The notes beneath the pieces are model-generated. The model did no database searches, had not been told where the DNA came from, and saw only the letters and a program-made list of their open reading frames with translations. Shown here piece by piece: positions 22,714-28,994 of a DNA stretch of 39,551 nucleotides. Positions within the stretch are counted from its first letter, which is position 1; each line of letters begins with the position of its first letter. Source of the stretch: Candidatus Microgenomates bacterium. Its GTDB lineage: Bacteria; Patescibacteriota; Microgenomatia; Levybacterales; UBA12049. The DNA lies in contig JANWKV010000057.1 of the NCBI GenBank assembly GCA_025451195.1, positions 1 to 39,551 of the forward strand, written 5' to 3'. Made by a program: the position numbers and the translations under genes.

Positions 22714-22937
22714 TGGAAGAGCCGAGAGGTCTCTTACGTTAGTTTTTCCCTAACGTGTATGTATAGGGCATAGCGACTCCAAATACAAATGGGGTCGCTT
22801 TGTTTTTATGCACATACTGCATAAGGTTACTGTTATATATCCCACATTTGCCTCACCGTCCTTTCTAGATCAAGTTGATCTAAATGGTAAAAGAATGCTT
22901 GATCTGAAAGTAAGGGCGAGACCCTCGGACTCTTCCA
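22714..22937 (-). ncRNA. Structured non-coding RNA candidate
   Basis: A closing stem is formed by TGGAAGAG.CCGAG.GGTCTC at both ends (22714-22733 with 22918-22937). Inside are three strong hairpins: ACGTTAG/CTAACGT, AGCGACTCC/GGGGTCGCT and CTTTC.AGATCAAG/CTTGATCTGAAAG. No protein frame fits. The strand is inferred from tRNA-Ser downstream on the minus strand and a TTGACA at 23005-23000 with only a weak -10. I compared it mentally with RNase P, tmRNA, 6S and SRP RNA and saw no match. Confidence 0.55.
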
Positions 22938-23022
22938 TGAAAACCATAAATTTTTAAAGAACCTTCTTGCTTCCTGTCTTAATTTTTAAGAATACTTTAT
23001 GTCAATTCCAACATTTTTCAAT

Positions 23023-23048
23023 AAAAAAACCAGCTCATTATGGCTGGC
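23023..23048 (-). terminator. Intrinsic terminator
   Basis: Minus strand CCAGC-CATAATGA-GCTGG followed by TTTTTTT. It should end the transcript started near 23325. Confidence 0.8.
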
Positions 23049-23325
23049 TTGGTACCTCAATAACCAAAAAACCGCTTAGGCAGCTTATGATCGATTGGTT
23101 ATTTAAGTCGCTATCGGTGTACCGCCACAACCTAAATATATTACTCGTCTGCACCATTCTTTTATATCCTTTCTCTCTAACGTTACTCTCCAATGTTTAA
23201 AACAAAAATCGCTACTTATACCTGCAGAGTTTTGCGAACTCTGCGGATAAAAATAGCGATTAAAATAATCCCCAAAAATCGCAATTTTTTTCTGCAGGCG
23301 TCTCTCCTTTGAGACTTCTTATAAA
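23049..23325 (-). ncRNA. Candidate small non-coding transcript
   Basis: Between a good promoter (23357-23329) and the terminator at 23023 there is no supported ORF, but there are hairpins GTCTC/GAGAC, a long AATCGCTA...TAGCGATT stem enclosing CGCAGAGTT/AACTCTGC (23200-23261, followed by T-rich sequence and itself terminator-like), and AATAACCAA/TTGGTTATT. It may be a regulatory RNA or an attenuated leader. Confidence 0.4.
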
Positions 23326-23328
23326 AAT

Positions 23329-23357
23329 ATACTAGTTCAACCCTTTTTTTTCGTCAA
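23329..23357 (-). promoter_or_regulatory. Promoter of the non-coding transcript
   Basis: Minus strand TTGACG (23357-23352), 17-bp spacer, TAGTAT (23334-23329). Confidence 0.65.
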
Positions 23358-23463
23358 GAACTTAGAGTATTATTTCTTTTTCGTGTCAAATTTTCTATAA
23401 CTTTATTTCTTGGGTATTTTTTACGGTATAGTAGGTTTTGAAGTGGACTCTAGGGAACTAAAA

Positions 23464-23493
23464 TAGGTTCTAATTTCTTCAATCCCCCGCAAC
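23464..23493. repeat. Internal att-like sequence
   Basis: A 30-base segment ending CCCCGCAAC that matches the segment ending the element (24467-24496) at 24 of 30 positions, in the same orientation. It marks the left edge of a 1-kb unit with the GIY-YIG and toxin-antitoxin genes. Confidence 0.6.
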
Positions 23494-23606
23494 CAAGGCA
23501 TTAAAGAAAAATCTACCAAGATTTTTCTTCCGTCTTGGCTCCGCTGGTATGGACAAAGTGAATATAATAGCGGAGCACCTTCAACATCTTCTGATAGTAT
23601 TGTTTT

Positions 23607-23873
23607 ATGTTTTATTACATCTATATCCTCTATAGCCTTAAAGATCATAAATTTTATACGGGAATCTCCCACGATTTAAGAAAAAGATTAAAAGAACATA
23701 ATTCTGGTAAAAATATTTCGACAAGCTATAGAAGACCTTTTAAATTAATCTACTATGAAGCTTATCCTCTCAAAAGAGACGCTCAAGCAAGAGAAGTATA
23801 TCTTAAAACAAGCATGGGAAAACGCGTATTAAAAAAACAGCTATCAAACTATTTATTAACCTTAGACAGGTAA
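23607..23873 (+). CDS. GIY-YIG nuclease superfamily protein
   Basis: An 88-aa single-domain protein: MFYYIYILYSLKDHKFYTGIS contains the GIY-YIG-type YIYILYS...YTGIS motif, followed by DLRKRLKEHNSG with the catalytic Arg and YEAYPLKRDAQAREVYLK with the catalytic Glu. This is the YhbQ/UvrC-like small family, whose cellular role is not well established. It lies between two att-like sequences. Confidence 0.87.
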   Translation: MFYYIYILYSLKDHKFYTGISHDLRKRLKEHNSGKNISTSYRRPFKLIYYEAYPLKRDAQAREVYLKTSMGKRVLKKQLSNYLLTLDR

Positions 23874-23895
23874 TTCCCGCACTAAACAAAAGTCC

Positions 23896-23924
23896 TTGTA
23901 AAGTCCTTAAATTAGTGCTATCAT
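23896..23924 (+). promoter_or_regulatory. Toxin-antitoxin promoter with direct repeats, probably leaderless
   Basis: TTGTAA (23896-23901), 17-bp spacer, TATCAT (23919-23924); the ATG is 6 bases further, implying a leaderless mRNA. The direct repeat AAGTCCTT..AAAGTCCTT overlaps the -35 and is a likely antitoxin operator. Confidence 0.6.
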
Positions 23925-23930
23925 AGGTTT

Positions 23931-24191
23931 ATGAATACGCAACAATCACAAATTAAGGTTAATATTCCTCTTCCTCTCAAGGATTATCTTGAAAGTAGAG
24001 CCAGTAAATTTGGCATGCCTCTGGCAGGCTATATAAAACACCTTATTCTCAAGGATGTTGCGGATATGGACTATCCTACCTACCAAGCTTCCGAACAAAC
24101 AGAACAAGCATATAAAAAAGCTCTTGAAGAATACGATGCAGGCAAAACAATAAAAGTAGACGATATTGATAAATTCTTTAATGATCTTTAA
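23931..24191 (+). CDS. Antitoxin, RelB/ribbon-helix-helix type
   Basis: 86 aa. The N-terminal half (IKVNIPLPLKDYLESRASKFG, MPLAGYIKHLIL) is a ribbon-helix-helix DNA-binding domain; the acidic C-terminal tail (TIKVDDIDKFFNDL) is the expected toxin-binding part. It precedes the toxin gene by 8 bases. Members repress their own operon and neutralise the toxin. Confidence 0.82.
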   Translation: MNTQQSQIKVNIPLPLKDYLESRASKFGMPLAGYIKHLILKDVADMDYPTYQASEQTEQAYKKALEEYDAGKTIKVDDIDKFFNDL

Positions 24192-24199
24192 ATTATGAT

Positions 24200-24469
24200 A
24201 TGGATTTTTCTTTTTCTACCGAAGTTGCCAATCAGTTTAAAAAAATAAAACAGAAACAACCTCAGCTTCTCAAAAAAATTCAAAAGCAATTAATACTTTT
24301 TAAGACAAATATACGTCATCCTTCCCTACGCACTCACAAACTTAAAGGAAACCTATCTAATACCTGGAGTATTTCTGTGGAGGATAACATACGACTTATC
24401 TACGTTATTAAAGACAATAAAGCAATATTCTTAAAAATTGGAACTCATGAAGAAGTATACAGAAAGTAG
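24200..24469 (+). CDS. RelE/ParE-superfamily toxin
   Basis: 89 aa with the RelE/YafQ layout: FSFSTEVANQFKKIKQKQP, HPSLRTHKLKGNLSNTWSISVEDNIRLIYVI and FLKIGTHEEVYRK, including the usual C-terminal His region. Family members are mRNA interferases acting at the ribosome (RelE) or gyrase inhibitors (ParE); the HEEVY ending favours an RelE/YafQ-type interferase. The stop codon lies at the start of the right att-like segment. Confidence 0.85.
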   Translation: MDFSFSTEVANQFKKIKQKQPQLLKKIQKQLILFKTNIRHPSLRTHKLKGNLSNTWSISVEDNIRLIYVIKDNKAIFLKIGTHEEVYRK

Positions 24470-24498
24470 GCTCTGATTACTTCCAATCCCCGCAACAC
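24467..24498. repeat. attR-like sequence
   Basis: Ends with CCCCGCAACAC identical to 17332-17342 and is 24/30 identical over its longer length to 23464-23493. It lies directly before the 3' end of ftsB. Confidence 0.6.
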
Positions 24499-24501
24499 AA
24501 A

Positions 24502-24843
24502 TTAAAAAAATAACTTCCACCACTGCAGCCAGTTTGGCTTCGGGGCTAAAATCTTAACTTGCGCAGATTCCGTTGAAAGAAGATCTTTTGGTATATATAT
24601 GGTATCCTCACCTTGTTTACTCATAAAAAGCTTGTCCCGTGCCTGCTCCTCCACATATTGTTGATTTGAAACTGTCTTTAACTGATTTTTTAACTCCTGA
24701 TTCTCCTTTTTATCTTTCTCAACTTCATTTTTGGTGATAATCAGAACGTCTTGTTTTTGCCAAAGCGAATAAATAGATTTTACCGAATTTATAATAGAAA
24801 GTGAGGCTATAATGATAATTATTATGAATACAATTTTCTTCAT
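24502..24843 (-). CDS. Septum formation initiator FtsB/DivIC-like
   Basis: 113 aa: an N-terminal membrane segment (IVFIIIIIIASLSIINSV), a coiled coil (KNEVEKDKKENQELKNQLKTV) and the EEQARDKLFMSKQGEDTIYI motif typical of FtsB/DivIC. It links FtsL and FtsQ/DivIB at the division septum. Its start is separated from the divergent XerC/D gene by 45 bases, and the xer promoter overlaps its start codon. Confidence 0.88.
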   Translation of the reverse strand: MKKIVFIIIIIIASLSIINSVKSIYSLWQKQDVLIITKNEVEKDKKENQELKNQLKTVSNQQYVEEQARDKLFMSKQGEDTIYIPKDLLSTESAQVKILAPKPNWLQWWKLFF

Positions 24844-24871
24844 TGACTTTATTGTGCCTATGTGGTATTAT
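24843..24871 (+). promoter_or_regulatory. Promoter of the tyrosine recombinase gene
   Basis: TTGACT (24843-24848), 17-bp spacer, TATTAT (24866-24871). The leader would be about 10 bases. Confidence 0.65.
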
Positions 24872-24888
24872 AGGTCTCAATACAATTT

Positions 24889-25749
24889 ATGGCTAATGTA
24901 AATCTTCGCGAAGCACACGATCAATTCAAAAACTTTTTGAAGTCAAAAAGCCGCTCCAATGCTACAATTGTAGCATACGGAAAAGATATTGATCAGCTTA
25001 TAACTTTTTTAGAAACACTTGCAAAAAATCATGTGCATGAAATTACAAAAGAAGATATTGAATCTTTCTTGGCTAAATTAACACAAGAAGGATACACCCC
25101 AAAATCAATTTCCAGAAAAATTAATTCTACCCGGACATTTTACAGGTTTTTAAAAGTAAACGAATACGTAACAGATGACCCTTCCCTTTTAGTTGCACAT
25201 CCACAGTATGTTTTAGGTGCGCCAAGAATTTTAACCCCAACAGAATATAGAGCGCTCAGAGACGCAGCTAGAAATGACCCAAGAATGTATGCTGTTATCC
25301 AGCTCTTACTCCAAACAGGAATAAGAATTGGAGAATTGGCAGAACTAAGACTATCAGATATTATGCCTGAGGGATTAAAGATTAGACCGGTTGAAAAACA
25401 CGAAGAAAGAATAGTACCTATGAATCAATCAGTAAGAGACGCACTTGAAAGATACCAAAAGGCCAGACCTCAGGTAAAAGACGACCATCTTTTTGTTACA
25501 AAATCAGGCAGACCTTTTCTTATTAGAAACATCCGTACAGCTGTTGAAAGATATTTTAGGCTAGCAGAAATTAAGGGTGCAAAAGTAAATGATCTAAGGC
25601 ATACATTTATTGCGCATCATTTAAAACACGGAGTTTCTTTAGTACTTCTTTCTAAAGTTGTCGGACACAAAAGACTTTCTACAACAGAAAGATATCTTGA
25701 ATACGTAAAAGATAGAGCCAAAGAAAACACCCACCTCACCGAACTGTAA
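24889..25749 (+). CDS. Tyrosine recombinase, XerC/XerD type
   Basis: 286 aa, close to the usual Xer length. The N-terminal SAM-like domain (FKNFLKSKSRSNATIVAYGKD) is followed by the catalytic domain with LQTGIRIGELAEL (Arg I), VNDLRHTFIAHHL (Arg-His), VVGHKRLSTTERYLEY (His and nucleophile Tyr). It lies outside the putative integrative element and beside ftsB, which fits chromosome-dimer resolution better than element integration, but a phage-like role cannot be excluded. Confidence 0.9.
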   Translation: MANVNLREAHDQFKNFLKSKSRSNATIVAYGKDIDQLITFLETLAKNHVHEITKEDIESFLAKLTQEGYTPKSISRKINSTRTFYRFLKVNEYVTDDPSLLVAHPQYVLGAPRILTPTEYRALRDAARNDPRMYAVIQLLLQTGIRIGELAELRLSDIMPEGLKIRPVEKHEERIVPMNQSVRDALERYQKARPQVKDDHLFVTKSGRPFLIRNIRTAVERYFRLAEIKGAKVNDLRHTFIAHHLKHGVSLVLLSKVVGHKRLSTTERYLEYVKDRAKENTHLTEL

Positions 25750-25846
25750 ATCTCAAACCTCAAGCAACAAGATACAAACAAATCACAATTACTAAAACTG
25801 TTACGTTTTGAAAATTATTTGTTTCTTGTAATTTGCATCTTGGAGG

Positions 25847-26557
25847 TTAGGGCAGTATTATTCTCGTGAAATTCTCAGCGTATTTGTAGCCTCTTTCTTT
25901 TCCAAATCTCTCTGCTCTAGCAGTTTGACGCTTTTTTAATGCCTCTAGATCTTTAAATTGACTCTTGTGTGCTCCAAGCGCGGCAAGCTTTTTATCAAAT
26001 GTATCTGTTATGTCTACAATATATTCAGGGTCTGTCAAATTCATAAATAGTAATTCTTTTACTTTGTGTGGCGTCAATCCTTCACTCTCATGATTTAAAT
26101 AAGTAAGTCTGTCACGGGCCAACGGAAATACACAATCCATTACTGCAACAGCGATCGCCCTGTGATCGGTATGATTAACATAACCGTCGTAATTTTCACT
26201 TGGCTTAAAAAAAAGATCAGGACTAAGAGTAATCACAATATCTGGCTTGAGTTTTCTGATGTAACGGACAATTTGCTCTTTTAATTTTTCGTCCGGAACA
26301 AGCTGTGTGTCGGCATGACTTAGAAAAAAAACTTCCGAAACTCCCAAAATTCCAGCCGCCGCTTTTTGTTCTTCTTCTCTTATTTTAATTAGTTTATCAT
26401 GCGTCATTTTAGGGTCATCCGACCCTCTGCTACCGTCTGTTGCAATAATATAATAGGCTGTTGCCCCTTCTTTAACCCATTTTGCAATTGTACCGGCAGC
26501 TGTAAAATCCAAGTCATCAGGATGCGCCCCAATTCCAAGAATTACTTTTCTGTTCAT
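25847..26557 (-). CDS. PIG-L/LmbE family deacetylase
   Basis: 236 aa. ILGIGAHPDDLDFTAAGTIAK has the AHPDD zinc-binding motif at the N-terminus; ATDGSRGSDDPK, HADTQLVPDEKL and NHTDHRAIAVAV (second metal His) follow. Family members remove acetyl groups from N-acetylglucosamine-type substrates; the actual substrate is unknown here. Confidence 0.92.
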   Translation of the reverse strand: MNRKVILGIGAHPDDLDFTAAGTIAKWVKEGATAYYIIATDGSRGSDDPKMTHDKLIKIREEEQKAAAGILGVSEVFFLSHADTQLVPDEKLKEQIVRYIRKLKPDIVITLSPDLFFKPSENYDGYVNHTDHRAIAVAVMDCVFPLARDRLTYLNHESEGLTPHKVKELLFMNLTDPEYIVDITDTFDKKLAALGAHKSQFKDLEALKKRQTARAERFGKERGYKYAENFTRIILP

Positions 26558-26588
26558 ACATATAGTATAGCAAATCTAATGTCTAATT

Positions 26589-26617
26589 TTGACAATCCTA
26601 TAATAAAAAGGTAGAAT
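26589..26617 (+). promoter_or_regulatory. Promoter of the pepD-like gene
   Basis: TTGACA (26589-26594), 17-bp spacer, TAGAAT (26612-26617); leader of about 30 bases. Confidence 0.65.
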
Positions 26618-26654
26618 ATTAACCTTACTTTAATTATATCTCAATAAAAAACAT

Positions 26655-28451
26655 ATGCCATTTAAAGGTTCAGGAATACTGGAAAGATTACGCGCAATAC
26701 AACCCCCTTCTTGGGAACAGGCACGTCAAAGAATGGAATTACAAGGTAGACAAAAACGTGCTGGTAATGAATTTGTGGCACAGCTGCCTAAAGAGGCTGA
26801 CCAAAGGTTTCAAAATGTTTGGCGAAGTTTTGCGGAACTTGCTGCTACTCCCCGCTCATCTGGAAAAGAATATCTTGCTACAAAATATGTTTCCGATCGT
26901 GGGACAGAATATTTAAAACAAAAACTAATTTCAAATATGGAAGTCGACTCTGCAGGAAATGTTACCTGGGATATTTCTGCCTCTAGCCCTGAATACAATA
27001 CGATAGATTCCTCTACAATCCTGCAGGGGCACTTAGATGCAGTATCTAAGTCGATAAATCCTGATAAAAACCCTGCTACAATGGGCATGGAATTGGAAAT
27101 TATCGAGCAGGATGGCAAATACATTATTCGGTCTAAAAACCAGGAAACAACAGCTGGCATAGATAATGGCTTAATGGCAATGTATCTGCTAGAACTCCCA
27201 AAACTTCTTCAAGAGCTTCAAATACCTCACGGTAAATTAAAAATTATTTTTACAACCAGTGAAGAAAAAGCCTTAGAGGGAGCTTGGGCATATAAAGGAG
27301 ACCTAAGCAAATATGCGAATTTTATCAATATAGACAGCGAAGAAGAAAGGTATATAACAAACGGCTCAGCAGCAATAGGCTTTACAGAGATAAAACTTGA
27401 TATTAAAAGGACTGCTCTTCCAATCGGCGATGACATTGTCTTTAGAACTTTTTCTGTTTCTGGCCTTCATGGAGGTCATTCCGGAGTAACAATTATAGAT
27501 ACTCTTGGAGAAAATGCATCACGCCAAAATGCAATTCATCTTGCAGCCAACATGATTCGGCAATTTGCTCCTTCTGCTCTGGTGGCAACTGTGAACGCTG
27601 ACTCTGATTTAAGAAACGCTATTTCTACTGAGGCGAGTTTTACACTTGCTCTTTCAGAAACAGATGCACAAAGACTTGATGAAGAAGCTGCAAAAACAGA
27701 AAGACTAATTAAACAAAATGGTGAAAAAGATACTGCCAAAATTACTCTTGTTGAGGCAGAAAAACCTGAAAGCGTATTAACTCTAGAAAGTTCAAATAAG
27801 GTTTTAGGTCTACTCTCTTCCCTACCATATGGAATCCCTTCCGAAACCAGTAATTATAAACCAGACCCCAATGGACCTGTGGTTATCCAAAATAGAATGA
27901 GAAAAACAGCTGATGGAAAATTTTATGAAGAAAGCGAGATTGTTCCAATCCAGACAGCGACAAATCTTGCCCGGGCCAAACTAGACTTAAATAGATTAAC
28001 CCTTTCTATTGGAATGATGACAAGAAGCAGTGGTCAAAACCCAGAAGAAGATTTAAGAGGAATGCTTGGAGAAATAGAAAGAGTTGCAACAAATTTTGGG
28101 GGCAATGCGGGGCATGAAATTGGATCCCCTGCATGGAGTGCGATCCCAAATTCGGATTTATCTAGAATTACTCAAGACGTTTATGCCGCCCTTTTTCCCA
28201 ATCAACAACCTTTACAGGAAGTTGTTACATTAGGAGGATTGGAAATAGCCATACTTTTACAAAAATTCCCTCATTTAATTGGCCATACCATATCTATTGG
28301 CCCTGATATTTTTGGCGCACATTCAGTTTCCGAACATAGTCCATTTGATTCCGGAGAAAGATCTTTTAAACACGTTTTGGGAATAATTAGTGCTCTTGCG
28401 GAGCGCGGGAGAGAAGAACAATCAATAATTAGGAGGCTTCCTCTTTATTAA
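26655..28451 (+). CDS. M20-family peptidase, PepD (aminoacyl-histidine dipeptidase)-like
   Basis: 598 aa, longer than E. coli PepD by an N-terminal helical region of about 70 residues. STILQGHLDAV (metal His-x-Asp), TAGIDNGLMAMYL, IIFTTSEEKALEGA (catalytic/metal Glu pair), FINIDSEEE and SGLHGGHSG place it in M20C; SVSEHSPFDSGERS near the end carries the last metal ligand. Family members cut dipeptides, so it may serve peptide scavenging. It has its own promoter and is followed by tRNA-Ile on the opposite strand. Confidence 0.87.
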   Translation: MPFKGSGILERLRAIQPPSWEQARQRMELQGRQKRAGNEFVAQLPKEADQRFQNVWRSFAELAATPRSSGKEYLATKYVSDRGTEYLKQKLISNMEVDSAGNVTWDISASSPEYNTIDSSTILQGHLDAVSKSINPDKNPATMGMELEIIEQDGKYIIRSKNQETTAGIDNGLMAMYLLELPKLLQELQIPHGKLKIIFTTSEEKALEGAWAYKGDLSKYANFINIDSEEERYITNGSAAIGFTEIKLDIKRTALPIGDDIVFRTFSVSGLHGGHSGVTIIDTLGENASRQNAIHLAANMIRQFAPSALVATVNADSDLRNAISTEASFTLALSETDAQRLDEEAAKTERLIKQNGEKDTAKITLVEAEKPESVLTLESSNKVLGLLSSLPYGIPSETSNYKPDPNGPVVIQNRMRKTADGKFYEESEIVPIQTATNLARAKLDLNRLTLSIGMMTRSSGQNPEEDLRGMLGEIERVATNFGGNAGHEIGSPAWSAIPNSDLSRITQDVYAALFPNQQPLQEVVTLGGLEIAILLQKFPHLIGHTISIGPDIFGAHSVSEHSPFDSGERSFKHVLGIISALAERGREEQSIIRRLPLY

Positions 28452-28458
28452 TTTCTTG

Positions 28459-28530
28459 TGCGCCTGGCAGGATTCGGACCTACGACACGATGTGTATAAG
28501 ACATCTGCTCTACCGCTGAGCTACAGGCGC
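28459..28530 (-). tRNA. tRNA-Ile(UAU)
   Basis: A 72-nt cloverleaf: acceptor GCGCCTG/CAGGCGC, D-arm GCTC...GAGC, anticodon stem GATGT/ACATC with loop CTTATAC (anticodon UAU), T-arm GTAGG TCCGAAT CCTGC, discriminator A, no CCA. UAU reads AUA directly, without the lysidine-modified CAU tRNA used by most bacteria. Confidence 0.93.
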
Positions 28531-28592
28531 TCGTTACAAACGATACAAGATATTAGATACTAGATGTTTGTAGCTAAGAGGATATCAAATTT

Positions 28593-28963
28593 TTACCTTT
28601 TTGCCAAATTGTTTGTAGATTTAATTAACCCACCAAGAAGACCGGCAACTTTTTCAGACTGAGTCTGTACCTTTTGAAATTCGATTTCAGATATAAACTG
28701 TAGATCTTTTGCGTCAATAAGTTGACTTTGTACCTCTCCCAATGAACCCCTAGAATCATAATAAAATGTCAAACGATCCCTATAATGATACCAACAAAAC
28801 CTTCTGCTATACATGATTCGACAGAAATTATTGCTCTTTTTATTTGAGAAGTTAAACCATATAATTCCTCTTTGGGAAATTTTTTAGTAAGAGAATAAAT
28901 GAGTAAAGTAAGCGCGTGTGCTTCTTTCCAAACATCTAGATCGGTAAAATTTTTTATTATCAC
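28593..28963 (-). pseudogene. Four-helix-bundle protein (23S rRNA IVS-type), frameshifted
   Basis: The upstream frame (28963-28769) encodes FTDLDVWKEAHALTLLIYSL, TKKFPKEELYGLTSQIKRA and SCIAEGF, the start of the S23/four-helix-bundle family. The matching second half (YYDSRGSLGEVQSQLIDAKD and a following helix) is in another frame (28814-28593). Together they make one family-length protein of about 120 aa, so a frameshift near 28770-28800 has broken it, unless it is a sequencing error. Confidence 0.75.
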
Positions 28964-28994
28964 TAATATCTTTTATCTTGTATCAAATATCTAT

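Larger units (their letters stand above)
17332..24498. mobile_element. Putative 7.2-kb integrative element with a large serine recombinase
   Basis: An 11-bp direct repeat CCCCGCAACAC occurs at 17332-17342 (3' end of the split tRNA, overlapping the recombinase stop region) and at 24488-24498 (next to the ftsB 3' end). Between them lie the recombinase, its two small neighbours, a terminase-small-like gene, membrane proteins, an XRE regulator, tRNA-Ser, non-coding RNA and a toxin-antitoxin pair, while both flanks carry core genes. Boundaries are inferred from the repeat; empty-site data are not available. Confidence 0.65.

Noticed and set aside
22714-22937. RNase P, tmRNA, 6S or SRP RNA
   Set aside because: A GGAAGAGTCCG segment loosely resembles the RNase P GGAAAGTCC block, but it pairs directly with the other end of the RNA, the length is too short, and other conserved blocks are missing.
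23421-23672. Minus-strand ORF 83 aa ending in LRGIEEIRTYFSSLE
   Set aside because: It overlaps the GIY-YIG start and the internal att-like sequence; the peptide is a translation of the att/tRNA-end sequence.
24889-25749. Tyrosine recombinase as the integrase of the 17.3-24.5 kb element
   Set aside because: It lies outside the repeat-defined boundaries beside ftsB and is of Xer type; the large serine recombinase abutting the left boundary is the better candidate.
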